From Thermosporothrix hazakensis (GTDB taxonomy: Bacteria > Chloroflexota > Ktedonobacteria > Ktedonobacterales > Ktedonobacteraceae): a DNA stretch of 64,000 bases. This document shows, in pieces, positions 41,682-50,463 of the stretch (within the stretch, counting starts at the first letter, position 1; every line of letters begins with the position of its first letter). The translations under genes and the position numbers were made by a program. The stretch is taken from NCBI RefSeq assembly GCF_003253565.1, contig NZ_QKUF01000024.1, forward strand, positions 1 through 64,000, written 5' to 3'. The notes under the pieces were generated by a model that saw only the letters and a list, made by a program, of their open reading frames with translations, was not told the origin of the DNA and searched no databases.

Positions 41682-42416
41682 CTAGCGCATTACCAGCAAG
41701 CGTAGACGCTGAGCCAGCGTTTGCAGACGCTGGAGCTGATACACCTGCATCACCAGGAACACATAGAAGATCGTAAAGGTGAGCAGTACAACCAGCATAG
41801 TCAACAGCATTTCCGGCGGAAGCTGACTGACCTGAGTAGGATGTTGCCCACGCCACCAGTTCACCGCCAGATAGATGATCGGCACATCAATCGCGCCCAG
41901 AATCGCCATGACCGCCCCGACGCGCATGCTATCCAGCGTTCGCCCCATATAGCTACGCAGCATCAGATAGCCGATATACATAAACCACATAATCAGGGTG
42001 GCGGTCAGCTTTGGCTCCCAGACCCACCAGGCGCCCCAGATCGGGCGTCCCCAGAGCGAGCCAGTCACCAGAGCAATCGTGAGGAAGACAGCGCCTACCT
42101 CAGCGTTTGCCCGGGAAATCCAGTCCCAACGCTCATTGCGCCGAATTAACGCAACAATGCTGGTCACTGCCAACAGCACAAAGGCCAGCATCCCGACCCA
42201 GGCGCAGGCAAGGTGCAGATAGAAAATGCGTTGTGGATCTTTTTGTAGCGCATCAGTTGGCGCATAAAGAAAGATCATCCAGGCAGAGATCAGCCCCCCG
42301 ATGAGTGAGAGTCCCGCAAGAACCAGCGAAACAAGGGGAAGTTTTGTATCCCTCTCCTGGCCTGCCACCCGCGCGGCTTTGCGCTCGGCAGGGAGTGTAT
42401 GATCCGTTAAGGCCAT
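41682..42416 (-). CDS. ccmC: heme exporter protein CcmC
   Basis: A 244-residue six-helix membrane protein of the heme-handling family. The tryptophan-rich signature is WGAWWVWEPKLTATLIMWFMYIGYL (about 132-156). The usual WGTWWVWD has Asp; here it is Glu. Two conserved His, in FYLHLACAW (before) and possibly GQHPT (after), flank it as external heme ligands. It loads heme onto CcmE at the outer face of the membrane. ATG 2 bp after ccmB. Confidence 0.93.
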   Translation of the reverse strand: MALTDHTLPAERKAARVAGQERDTKLPLVSLVLAGLSLIGGLISAWMIFLYAPTDALQKDPQRIFYLHLACAWVGMLAFVLLAVTSIVALIRRNERWDWISRANAEVGAVFLTIALVTGSLWGRPIWGAWWVWEPKLTATLIMWFMYIGYLMLRSYMGRTLDSMRVGAVMAILGAIDVPIIYLAVNWWRGQHPTQVSQLPPEMLLTMLVVLLTFTIFYVFLVMQVYQLQRLQTLAQRLRLLVMR

Positions 42417-42418
42417 AG

Positions 42419-43087
42419 TTAGTCCTCAATGATAAACTGAAACGCGAGCGTCGAGACGCCCAGGAAGATAACATCAAAAGCAATTATCAGGCCAAGCCAG
42501 GGCGGCTCATTCGGTAGCGGCGCAATTAGCGCTTCCGTCAGCCGAACAGCTCCGATCATGACCGGCACCACCAGCGGAAATACCAGCAGCGGTAACAGGA
42601 GCTCTCGCGCCCGGGTTGTGGCTGCCATCGCTGCACACATAGTTCCAATGGTCGCAATACCAACCGTTCCAAGCAGAACCACCGGCACCAGTGCACCCAC
42701 AAAAATATGTAAGTTGAAAAGGACAATATACACGGGTAACGCCACCAGCTCTACCACAAAGATAAAGAGCAGGTTCCCGAGAAGCTTCGCCAGAAAAATC
42801 GCTCGCCGATCCACCGGACACAGCAACAGCCGATCCATCGACCCTTGTTCCTGCTCCATAGCCATCGTGCGGCTTAAACCAAGTATGCTCGCGAACAAAA
42901 AAGAGACCCAGAGCACCCCGGGAGCAACCGTTGCTTTATCATCAATGCGCAGATCAAAGACAAAATTAAAAATGACCAGTACCAGCAGCGCAAACATGCC
43001 CATACTGAACCACGTTTGCTTACTGCGGAGTTCACAGCGAATATCTTTCCAGAGTATAGCAAAAACCTGTAAGAAAAACTGCTTCAT
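42419..43087 (-). CDS. ccmB: heme exporter protein CcmB
   Basis: A 222-residue membrane protein with six hydrophobic segments. The motif MAMEQEQGSMDRLLLCPVDRRAIFLAKLLGN (about 76-106) is the CcmB loop that contacts the CcmA ATPase. Forms with CcmA and CcmC the complex that uses ATP to release holo-CcmE. Lies 21 bp after ccmA. Confidence 0.94.
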   Translation of the reverse strand: MKQFFLQVFAILWKDIRCELRSKQTWFSMGMFALLVLVIFNFVFDLRIDDKATVAPGVLWVSFLFASILGLSRTMAMEQEQGSMDRLLLCPVDRRAIFLAKLLGNLLFIFVVELVALPVYIVLFNLHIFVGALVPVVLLGTVGIATIGTMCAAMAATTRARELLLPLLVFPLVVPVMIGAVRLTEALIAPLPNEPPWLGLIIAFDVIFLGVSTLAFQFIIED

Positions 43088-43108
43088 AGCTTCCTGACTC
43101 CACGCATC

Positions 43109-43804
43109 TCAGACGCGTAGCTGTTCCTGCACATCGGCCAGCGAGATAGCCTCTGTAGCATCCTGCAAGGCGACCTTACCGCCTTTCAACAGGACAATCC
43201 GTTCGCTTAACTGAAGCGCTCGTTCAAGTTGATGCGTGGTAAAGATTGCGCCACCTCCCTGCTCAATATGCTCCTGTACCAGCACATCAATCAACTGCTG
43301 TCCCTCCTGATCCAGCCCGGTATCAGGTTCATCAAGCAAGAGCAGCCGGGGAGCATGTAAGAGGGCCCGTGCCCAGGCCACCCGCTGGATCATCCCACGC
43401 GAGAAGGTCGCGACCCGGTCGTGCATACGCCGAGCCAGTCCGAGCCGCTCTAACAGGGCCCGTCCGCGGGCATCTGCCTGCGCGACATCATAAAGCCGTC
43501 CAAAGAACGTCAGGTTCTCTAACGCGGTCAGTTCCTCATAGAGATAGGCTTGATGCCCGACAAAACCAACCAGCCGCCGAATCTGTTGGGCATCACGCAC
43601 GCTATCCAGCCCGGCAACCGTTACCGTGCCACCGCCCGGGCGTGTCAGGCAAGCAAGGATCCGTAGCAGCGTGGTTTTGCCCGCCCCATTCGCGCCCAAA
43701 AGTGCCAGCCGTTCCCCGGGACCAAGCATCAGGTCAACGCCTCGCAGCACTGGCTTCAGACCAAAACTCTTGCGCAACCTTCGTATTTCAACAAGAGCGC
43801 TCAT
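43109..43804 (-). CDS. ccmA: heme exporter ATPase CcmA
   Basis: A 231-residue ABC ATPase: Walker A LLGANGAGKTTLLRIL (about 35-50), signature FSRGMIQRVAWARALL (about 133-148), Walker B LLLLDEPDTGLDQ (about 153-165), H-loop FTTHQLERAL. Its start overlaps the stop of the preceding gene (ATGA), so translation is coupled. It works with CcmB, CcmC and CcmD. Confidence 0.94.
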   Translation of the reverse strand: MSALVEIRRLRKSFGLKPVLRGVDLMLGPGERLALLGANGAGKTTLLRILACLTRPGGGTVTVAGLDSVRDAQQIRRLVGFVGHQAYLYEELTALENLTFFGRLYDVAQADARGRALLERLGLARRMHDRVATFSRGMIQRVAWARALLHAPRLLLLDEPDTGLDQEGQQLIDVLVQEHIEQGGGAIFTTHQLERALQLSERIVLLKGGKVALQDATEAISLADVQEQLRV

Positions 43805-45096
43805 CAGCGCCGTGCCCCCTCTGTCTTTTTGTCGAGCAAGGAACGCAACTGCGCCTTGAGCCGGGCTCGTTGCTCCTCATACTGCTTCTTTTTGAGCTTG
43901 CCTTTCTCAAATTCCCTGTCGAGTTTCAGCAAGGCGGTCAGTAATTCCTGCTCGCGTTCATCATCTTCTGGCTGCTTCTCCTGCCGCTTCTGAGATGCGG
44001 CCTTTTTATCTGCGTTACGCGTTGCCTTTCTGGCAGCCTCACGCCGCGAGCGATACACAATCCAGGTCAGCAGGATAATCACCAGCATCAACGCGATAAT
44101 CACGATAAGCCAGATCGTTGACGAGTCTAGCTGAGTTCCCTGCGCGTTCTGTGAAGCAGTGCTCGGAGCCTGCGTATTCACGACGGGCAGCCCTTCCAGG
44201 CGCACCTTGACCGACTTCTCTTTCGTCAGTGCCTGTGCCTTAAAGACGTTGTAGGGATGTTCTTCAACCGTTACCACGCCATCAGAGGCGACATCCTGCG
44301 AACCCGCCGTTGTATGGAGATCCGTTGGCACCATAAAGGAGACCTGCACCGTTGGGTAGATCGCATGATATGTCAGGTCCAGTGTGTCGCCTGTATAGGG
44401 TACATCATACGACAGCGAGAACTCATTGTCACCCGGCAGCACAGCCGCATCGGTTGCGAAGCCCTGATCGGACTGAATAGAACGATAGCCAGCGAATCCC
44501 TTCACCAGCGAGATATTCGTTGCGCCCTGCGGCAGCGAGAAGAAAAGCGCGTTGGGGCGGCCCTTTGAGGCATCAAGCGAGCCCACAAAAGCTTTTGTGT
44601 TCAGATTTTTGAAGGCCACAATCTCGGAGACACGCACCATCCCCGTCTTTTCATCCACCGACTTCACCAGCAGCGTCGTCTGGACAATCGCCACTTTTGA
44701 CGCGTCCGAACTGGCCTCATAGACAGTGAGGTTGACCTGTTGCTCCGGCTTCGTGCCAAGTGAGACCGGCTCAGTATAATAGTGAGCGTTCTGGTAGCGG
44801 ATATAGACGGCATAGCTGATCGCTTTGTCAGTATCGAGCCCGGAGAACGAGAAGCGTCCGTTGGGGTCAGTAATTGCGGTCGTCACATCCTGCGAAGAGC
44901 CATTCTGCGCCTTCTGCAATGTCACTGTCTGCCCGGCAAGCGGCGCGTTCTTGTTTGAACCGTCAAGCAACTGCCCATAAATACGCCCTGTGGTTTGGGC
45001 GAACGCCGAAGAGAGCGGAGCCAGAGCGGCCAGCACGCCAACAAGCAGCAGCAGAATCAGAAAACTGCTTCCTTTCAGCAAGCACTTATTCATCAT
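43804..45096 (-). CDS. secreted-anchored Ig-like protein within ccm operon
   Basis: A 430-residue protein. Signal peptide at 1-34 (LLLLLVGVLAALAPLSSAFA), a carboxypeptidase-regulatory-like beta domain (GRIYGQLLDGSNKNAPLAGQTVTL ... DPNGRFSFSGL, about 37-110), further strand-rich domain to about 310, one membrane helix (IWLIVIIALMLVIILLTWIVY, about 330-350), and a cytoplasmic coiled tail ending LKLDREFEKGKLKKKQYEEQRARLK. That tail motif is shared with the next-upstream CcmI-like protein. It overlaps both neighbours in the operon, so it very likely belongs to the same pathway, though not a classical Ccm protein. Confidence 0.72.
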   Translation of the reverse strand: MMNKCLLKGSSFLILLLLVGVLAALAPLSSAFAQTTGRIYGQLLDGSNKNAPLAGQTVTLQKAQNGSSQDVTTAITDPNGRFSFSGLDTDKAISYAVYIRYQNAHYYTEPVSLGTKPEQQVNLTVYEASSDASKVAIVQTTLLVKSVDEKTGMVRVSEIVAFKNLNTKAFVGSLDASKGRPNALFFSLPQGATNISLVKGFAGYRSIQSDQGFATDAAVLPGDNEFSLSYDVPYTGDTLDLTYHAIYPTVQVSFMVPTDLHTTAGSQDVASDGVVTVEEHPYNVFKAQALTKEKSVKVRLEGLPVVNTQAPSTASQNAQGTQLDSSTIWLIVIIALMLVIILLTWIVYRSRREAARKATRNADKKAASQKRQEKQPEDDEREQELLTALLKLDREFEKGKLKKKQYEEQRARLKAQLRSLLDKKTEGARR

Positions 45097-45442
45097 CTGC
45101 CACCTCTTTCTTGCTCTTTGCTTCTATTTTTTTCATCTGCTCTAACTGTTCCTCGATCAATGCATCCAGCTCTTTTTCACGCTCGTATCGTGTCTTAAAG
45201 GCAGTCAGGGCGCGGCGCATATAGCGTTCACGCAGCGTACGATAATCTGGCTCGACAATATTTCCCAGTTGATAATCAAGCTCAACCTCACGCAGCGCAG
45301 CTCGGGCTGCCTCATCTTGCTCCACAACAGGCTCTGGCTCCGAAGAGACAGCCACCTGGGGCGCAGCCGTCCGCTGAAACAACGGATAGAGCACAAATAC
45401 CAGGGCCAGAATGCCCAGAACAAGCGCTATTACAATTGCCAT
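45086..45442 (-). CDS. CcmI-like short membrane protein
   Basis: A 118-residue protein: one N-terminal helix (IVIALVLGILALVFVLYPLF) and a cytoplasmic helical region with ALREVELDYQLGNIVEPDYRTLRERYMRRAL, typical of the N-terminal part of CcmI. The TPR part of full CcmI is missing. It starts right after ccmH (CcmH stop TAG, then T, then ATG) and overlaps the next gene by 11 bp. Probably helps CcmF/H with apocytochrome handling. Confidence 0.72.
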   Translation of the reverse strand: MAIVIALVLGILALVFVLYPLFQRTAAPQVAVSSEPEPVVEQDEAARAALREVELDYQLGNIVEPDYRTLRERYMRRALTAFKTRYEREKELDALIEEQLEQMKKIEAKSKKEVADDE

Positions 45443-45443
45443 A

Positions 45444-46019
45444 CTACTTCGCCTCCATTCCAGAGGCTTTCCCCTGTTTTTTGCTTTGTGCAGGCGAGCG
45501 AAACAGGATATCCTCTTCCGCCAGTTCCTCTTCTAGCAAGGAGCGATACGGTTCCAGCTCCTCGCTGACCGGCTGTTCATTACCCCCTGTTGTCTCTCGT
45601 GCCACCGCCCGCCAATCACGCAGGGTCGCAAACACCAGCGCGAGTCCACCAAGCAGCAAGGCCAGCGGAACCAGCCATGCAAGCAGCGAGAAGCCCTGCC
45701 ACTGGGGTGCCCAGACAATGTCACTGCCATAGTGCTCCTGAAAATACGTCAGGACTTCCTGCTCGGATTTTCCGGCAGCCAGTTGCTCGCGAACGGTTGC
45801 CCGCATCTGCCGCGCCAGATCAGTGGTTGATTGCGCGATCGACTCTCCCTGACAAACAGGACATTTAATCTGCGATGACACGGCCTGTACACGCTCATCC
45901 AGCGTTTGGTTTGAGGCCGCTCGAAACCAGAGAAAGGACCAGACCGCCGCGATCAACACCAGCCCCCCAGCGGTCAATAGCAACCAGCCACGCCCCTGAC
46001 GCCGACTCACCTGCTTCAT
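45444..46019 (-). CDS. ccmH: CcmH, apocytochrome thiol-disulfide protein
   Basis: A 191-residue protein: N-terminal membrane helix (about 12-30), then the CcmH domain with IKCPVCQGESIAQSTTDLARQMRATVREQLAAGKSEQEVLTYFQEHYG (CPVC, about 51-54), second helix (about 102-122). It keeps the apocytochrome CxxCH reduced for heme attachment. Start overlaps the ccmF stop (ATGA). Confidence 0.94.
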   Translation of the reverse strand: MKQVSRRQGRGWLLLTAGGLVLIAAVWSFLWFRAASNQTLDERVQAVSSQIKCPVCQGESIAQSTTDLARQMRATVREQLAAGKSEQEVLTYFQEHYGSDIVWAPQWQGFSLLAWLVPLALLLGGLALVFATLRDWRAVARETTGGNEQPVSEELEPYRSLLEEELAEEDILFRSPAQSKKQGKASGMEAK

Positions 46020-48031
46020 ACAGCCACCTCCGCGCTTTGCTTCTCATCCTTCTCGGGAACACTCATCCGGCGCTGCGAGCGTACACGCGACCCCTGTTGC
46101 GCCGCAGGCCACCAGCAGAGCAGCCCACCAAGTAGCATCAAACCACCACCATACCAGATAAGAGGGACCAACGGATTCATAAAGAGCCGCACACCAACTT
46201 TTGTCGGGCCATCCCAGTCATTCAAAAACACATACAGATCATTCAAGCCAAATGTCGTGATCTCAATCTTGCTGACCGGCTGGTCCATCTTATGGTAGAC
46301 CTCGCGTCCGGGATAAATATACTTCAGTAGCTTCCCATCGCGCCAGATCTGGAACTGAGCCGTCACCACTGTTTTCCCGGTCTCTTCCTGCTGGAGATTG
46401 CCCAGAAAGACAAGCTGATAGCCAGCGATCTCGGTTTGTTGACCGACCTTCAGCGTCACATCATGCTGTATCTGGAAGAACTGAGAGGCAATCACCCCGA
46501 TCGCCAGAAAGACCAGCCCCAGATGAACAATATATCCTCCGTAACGCTGCCGATAGCGCTTGAAGAGCATAAACACTGCGACCGGGTAAGACTCTCCATG
46601 CTTGTGACGAACACGCGCACCGCGCCAGAGTTCATAGAGGATCGCAGCCCCGGTAAATGCACAGATCGAGAAGGCAATATTTGCCAGCACGTTGGTAATA
46701 CCACACAGGGGCAGGATGATCGCGCAGAGCGCCGCCAGCACAAGCGGTACACCGATATTACGCCAGATCACCGATGTTGAGGTACGACGCCAGGCCAGCA
46801 GTGGCCCCACACCCATCGCCAGGATCAGCAAAGCGAACAGCGGCCCGTTCACTCCATTGTAAAATGGAGGTCCCACAGTCATCATCTGCTTGTTTAGAGC
46901 AGAGGAGAGCAGCGGGAACAGCATACCCCAGAGCGTGGCAAAGGTAATGCCAAGCAGCAAAAAGTTATTGAGCAGAAACACCCCTTCACGCGAGACGATC
47001 GAGTCAAATTCCTGATCTGGGCGCAATCTGGGAAGACGGAAAAGAAAGAGTCCGGTTGAAAAGACAATCACGACAGCCAGAAAGACCAGGAAAAAGCCAC
47101 CAATATCTGAATACGCAAACGAATGCACCGAACTAATCAGCCCGCTGCGAACCTCAAATGTACCAAAGATGGTCAGCGCAAAGGAGGCAATAACAAGGAA
47201 TAAGTTCCAGACCTTCAGCATTCCCCGACGCTCCTGCACCATCGTGGAGTGAAGAAAAGCCGAAGAGGTCAGCCAGGGTAACAGGGCCGCGTTCTCCACC
47301 GGATCCCATCCCCAGTAGCCTCCCCAACCAAGCACGTGATAGGCCCACCAGGCTCCGACCAGCAAGCCCGCACTCTGAATAGCCCAGGATGCCAGCGTCC
47401 AGCGCCGAATAGCCCTCAACCACTCGCTATTGAGATGCCCGGAAATCATCGCGGCAACAGCAAAGGCGTAAGGCAGGGAGAAGCTCATGAATCCAAGCAA
47501 CAGCAAGGGAGGATGCAACAACATGCCAGGGTCCAGCAACAGCGGATTCAACCCCACACCATCAGCCGGGATGGCAGTCAGCCGTACAAACGGGTTAGAG
47601 ACCGTCAACAACATCAGGACCAGGAAAAGTTGAATGCCCATCAGTGTTGCGATTACATAGGGAACCAGCACGGCAGGCGCACGCTTGTAAGTCAGAACGA
47701 AGAGAGAGGTAAAAAGACCAAGCGAGAAAGACCAGAACAGTAATGATCCCTCTTGCCCACCGTAGAGCGCTGCCCAGACATAATACCAGGGCATACTTCG
47801 GCTGGAATGCTCTGTCACATACCGAACACCAAAGTCATGCGTAATAAAAGAGATCACCAGCGCCGCAGTTGCCAGCACCAGAAACGCTGCTACAACCAGC
47901 GCACCATGACGCGCACTACTGGTATACTGTGACCGTTTCTTCCATGCGCCAATCACAGCCAGAACCAGTGTCAGCACGGCAAAGAGTGCCGCCAGAATCA
48001 GCGATATAAAGCCAAGTTCAGAAAAATACAC
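46016..48031 (-). CDS. ccmF: CcmF, cytochrome c heme lyase subunit
   Basis: A 671-residue protein with about 14-15 membrane helices. The heme-handling motif reads WAYHVLGWGGYWGWDPVENAALLPWL (about 224-249). Start is GTG, 6 nt after GAGG. It takes heme from CcmE and, with CcmH, joins it to the CxxCH of apocytochromes outside the membrane. Full length. Confidence 0.96.
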   Translation of the reverse strand: MYFSELGFISLILAALFAVLTLVLAVIGAWKKRSQYTSSARHGALVVAAFLVLATAALVISFITHDFGVRYVTEHSSRSMPWYYVWAALYGGQEGSLLFWSFSLGLFTSLFVLTYKRAPAVLVPYVIATLMGIQLFLVLMLLTVSNPFVRLTAIPADGVGLNPLLLDPGMLLHPPLLLLGFMSFSLPYAFAVAAMISGHLNSEWLRAIRRWTLASWAIQSAGLLVGAWWAYHVLGWGGYWGWDPVENAALLPWLTSSAFLHSTMVQERRGMLKVWNLFLVIASFALTIFGTFEVRSGLISSVHSFAYSDIGGFFLVFLAVVIVFSTGLFLFRLPRLRPDQEFDSIVSREGVFLLNNFLLLGITFATLWGMLFPLLSSALNKQMMTVGPPFYNGVNGPLFALLILAMGVGPLLAWRRTSTSVIWRNIGVPLVLAALCAIILPLCGITNVLANIAFSICAFTGAAILYELWRGARVRHKHGESYPVAVFMLFKRYRQRYGGYIVHLGLVFLAIGVIASQFFQIQHDVTLKVGQQTEIAGYQLVFLGNLQQEETGKTVVTAQFQIWRDGKLLKYIYPGREVYHKMDQPVSKIEITTFGLNDLYVFLNDWDGPTKVGVRLFMNPLVPLIWYGGGLMLLGGLLCWWPAAQQGSRVRSQRRMSVPEKDEKQSAEVAV

Positions 48032-48069
48032 AGCGATCCTCGAAGAAGAAGTGCTACTTCACTACAGGG

Positions 48070-48516
48070 CTACGGCGTTGGAGTGCCAGTTTGAAATTTT
48101 GATGGGCATTTTGCCAGCAAGGTCTGTGCCTGAAAAGGGTCGCTTCCGGTATAATGTCCCTCAACAACGACCTGTACTCCGTCCTTAAAGATATCGGGGA
48201 CAACACCGCTATACACAACCTGCAACGTCTGTCCGCCCTCAACGATAGTAAATCGAAGCGTGTTCGTCTTTTCATCTTTAACAATCGATCCTGCCTGTAC
48301 ATTACCGGAAACACGCACGGAACGTGTGTTGCAGCTTGTACACTGTCGGAGTTCCTTGACGGTTAAATAATAGGCAGCACTCGCCTGAGTATTGGCATAC
48401 ACAAGATAAATGACCGCTCCAAGAATGGCAAGACCCACAATAAGGAGCCCAACCGGAAAGCGTCTGGAGCGCCGAGGGATCGACTTTGTTTCTTCAATCG
48501 CGATAGCAGACGGCAC
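48070..48516 (-). CDS. ccmE: CcmE heme chaperone, Cys type
   Basis: A 148-residue protein with an N-terminal membrane helix (PVGLLIVGLAILGAVIYLVYA) and an OB-fold (YYLTVKELRQC ... VRVSGNVQAGSIVKDEKTNTLRFTIVEGGQTLQVVYSG ... VVVEGHYTG ... FQAQTLLAKCPSKF). The usual heme-binding His in LAKHxxxY is Cys here (LAKCPSKF), so it belongs with CxxxY-type CcmE, but ends with Phe instead of Tyr. It also has an additional CTSC pair. I start at GTG 48516, 7 nt after GGAGG; a TTG 27 nt upstream is less likely. Confidence 0.92.
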   Translation of the reverse strand: MPSAIAIEETKSIPRRSRRFPVGLLIVGLAILGAVIYLVYANTQASAAYYLTVKELRQCTSCNTRSVRVSGNVQAGSIVKDEKTNTLRFTIVEGGQTLQVVYSGVVPDIFKDGVQVVVEGHYTGSDPFQAQTLLAKCPSKFQTGTPTP

Positions 48517-48529
48517 GTTGTAACCTCCA

Positions 48530-49000
48530 TCAGCGGGGTGCAATCGTTGCGATATAGAGAATATTCAACAACGCCCCCAGTATAAATACACCTATTCCAA
48601 GAGCGAGCATCAACTGCGGAGCCCTCTTCGAGAGGCGACTTGTTTGTTTTGCCAGTCGACGAACCTGGCTCTGACCCAGATAGATCACCAGAAGCAGCAT
48701 CGCGGCAACCAGAACCAGCTTCAGACCCAGAACCAGGAAATAAGGCCAGCCAAGCGCTGTCATCGTCAGACGATCAAAAATCAGATACGCGCCACTGAGC
48801 AGCAGGACACCCGCACATATCTGTGTCATCTTGTGAAAGAGGGACGCGATCTGTGCAGCCACCCCTGGAGCGGGCCCACCGTTGCGCAACGCAGGCATAA
48901 TCACGAACTGATACATCACGCAGCCCCCGACCCAGAGGGCAGCGGAGAGTACATGTGCGACACGCATACAAAGCTCAAGAGCCAGCACAGAACACCTCAA
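48530..49000 (-). CDS. CopD/DUF2269-like membrane protein
   Basis: A 156-residue protein with four membrane helices. The first has RVAHVLSAALWVGGCVMYQFVIMPAL, with the His and Trp-x-Gly-Gly typical of CopD-like and related heme or copper membrane proteins. The start is uncertain: TTG at 49000, GTG at 48988 or ATG at 48967. It lies between the thioredoxin-like gene and ccmE, so it may take part in heme or copper delivery. Confidence 0.7.
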   Translation of the reverse strand: MRCSVLALELCMRVAHVLSAALWVGGCVMYQFVIMPALRNGGPAPGVAAQIASLFHKMTQICAGVLLLSGAYLIFDRLTMTALGWPYFLVLGLKLVLVAAMLLLVIYLGQSQVRRLAKQTSRLSKRAPQLMLALGIGVFILGALLNILYIATIAPR

Positions 49001-49006
49001 CCCTCA

Positions 49007-49663
49007 TCACAGGCCGAATTTCTTCAGCGCAATATCAAGCGTCTCTTCTGTGAATGGGCCATATCGTGCCAGCACTTTGCCGTCGGCAGAGATAAAGAAG
49101 GTCTCGGGATAGCCCCGAATGCCGTAATCCTGCCCGACATTGCCATTGAGCGTATCCTGCACATTCTGATATGAAATACCGTATTTTTTGATAAACGCAT
49201 GCGCTGCACTGGAATCTTCATACACATCAATGCCAAGCAAAACCACACCTTTTTGCTGCAACCGTTCCTGCCAGGCTTTTTGCAGGGCAGGCGCTTCCTG
49301 CTGACAGGGAGCACACCAGGAGCCCCAGAAATTCAAGATAACCATTTTACCCTTCAAATCGGACAGGCGTAGCTGCTTACCGTCAGCGAGAGATTGAAGG
49401 GTAAAATCAGGGGCAGCTTTGCCGATCAGCGGGCTGGGTATTGTCCCCTGTCCATCAGCAGCAGGCGATTTGGTCGCTGGAGTAAAAAGCTGTGTCGCCA
49501 GCAAAATGATCAACCCGATATTCACGGCAGTCACAATAGAGAAGACCAGAATATTGCGCTTGCGTGAACGCTGTTGCAATGCAGCAGGCTTATTGATAGG
49601 CTCCGCGGTATTCTCTTGCTGTAATTCGTCCCGAGTCGTTACGTGTTTTTCTCGTATTTCCAT
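49007..49663 (-). CDS. thiol-disulfide oxidoreductase, CcmG/ResA-like
   Basis: A 218-residue protein: membrane helix at about 37-60, then a thioredoxin-fold domain with FWGSWCAPCQQEAPAL (CAPC, about 122-125), GIDVYEDSSAAHAFIKKYGISY, and cis-Pro in YGIRGYPETFFIS. It should reduce CcmH or the apocytochrome thiols outside the membrane. First gene of the 12-gene ccm operon; a DR motif lies about 260 bp upstream. Confidence 0.92.
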   Translation of the reverse strand: MEIREKHVTTRDELQQENTAEPINKPAALQQRSRKRNILVFSIVTAVNIGLIILLATQLFTPATKSPAADGQGTIPSPLIGKAAPDFTLQSLADGKQLRLSDLKGKMVILNFWGSWCAPCQQEAPALQKAWQERLQQKGVVLLGIDVYEDSSAAHAFIKKYGISYQNVQDTLNGNVGQDYGIRGYPETFFISADGKVLARYGPFTEETLDIALKKFGL

Positions 49664-49924
49664 GCTTTTGACGATACCTCTAGACTCCTCACATCAGAAG
49701 CCCGAAACTCCCTTGCGGCTTTCTTGCTATATCAACGGGCAGCCGCGATAGCGCCTGAAAAACAGGTTCTCCTTTTGCCTCATGCTAACGAAAAAGGCTC
49801 CTTCTTTCTCAATCGGCACATGCACAGTCAGCCAGAAGGCAAAGAAAAGCCTTTTCTTCAAAGAAGAACTCAGTGTGATTATGGTGCTTTTGCCTGATAG
49901 GCAACTTGCAACAGGGGAAGCTGA

Positions 49925-49941
49925 CCTTACAAAAACCTGAA
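49925..49941 (+). promoter_or_regulatory. 11-bp direct-repeat motif upstream of ccm operon
   Basis: CCTTACA (49925-49931) and CCTGAA (49936-49941) start 11 bp apart, the spacing used by OmpR/PhoB-type regulators. The same motif occurs at 52006, 59045 and, on the minus strand, 60265. It lies in the 461-bp gap before the ccm operon start; the rest of that gap (49664-49924) holds no gene I accept. Confidence 0.6.
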
Positions 49942-49980
49942 TAAAACAGTCAGACGAGGAGAGAGCCTAAGAGGGAAAGA

Positions 49981-50022
49981 AAGACCTCCTGCCCGGCCAC
50001 GTGTTGGCTGTCAGGAAGTCTT
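49981..50022 (-). terminator. terminator after 50125-50442 gene
   Basis: AAGACCTCCTG (49981-49991) pairs with CAGGAAGTCTT (50012-50022), 10 of 11 bp; the minus strand continues TCTTTC. Ends the leftward gene pair. Confidence 0.6.
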
Positions 50023-50124
50023 CCTCGGAGAGATACAGGTTGCCTCAGAGAGCTGCGCAACCCGCGCTGGTGTGCCGCTGTACTTGTGTCTCCAGGGCAT
50101 ATTCTACAATTCATCCTATAACGC

Positions 50125-50442
50125 TTAGCGCTTCTTGCCATGTGCCTTCGCTTCAGCAGTTGCTCGGCTCACAAACTTGCAGAAGCGGCTTTCCTGTCCG
50201 CCAGAAGTGGTATCCTGATAGAGGAAGGCAAGTTGATTCTCATCAAACTTCTGGAAGAACTCATCCCAGCTAATTGGCTCAAGCTTCTCGTCACCTGTAC
50301 CATATCCCGGAAAATCAATACGCAGCACGCCAGCCTGCCCGCCTGAGGTCGTCCCTTTTACCGTTGCGGGCTGGCCACCGCGGGCCTCAACCCACTTCTT
50401 AATTTCTGCATGATCTGTTGTGGTTCTGGATTCAGAAGACAT
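50125..50442 (-). CDS. conserved small protein of unknown function
   Basis: A 105-residue soluble protein with TTDHAEIKKWVEARGGQPATVKGT ... GVLRIDFPGYGTGDEKLEPISWDEFFQKFDENQLAFLYQD. This family is widespread in bacteria and is often labelled 1,4-alpha-glucan branching enzyme, which its size and sequence do not support. AGGAGGT lies before the ATG. It lies 21 bp after the DJ-1/PfpI gene, in one transcript. Confidence 0.75.
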   Translation of the reverse strand: MSSESRTTTDHAEIKKWVEARGGQPATVKGTTSGGQAGVLRIDFPGYGTGDEKLEPISWDEFFQKFDENQLAFLYQDTTSGGQESRFCKFVSRATAEAKAHGKKR

Positions 50443-50463
50443 ATCTACCTCCTGGGGCTGTAC

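Noticed and set aside
49643..49897. 84-codon plus-strand frame upstream of the ccm operon
   Set aside because: No Shine-Dalgarno, overlaps the start of the thioredoxin-like gene, low-complexity product.
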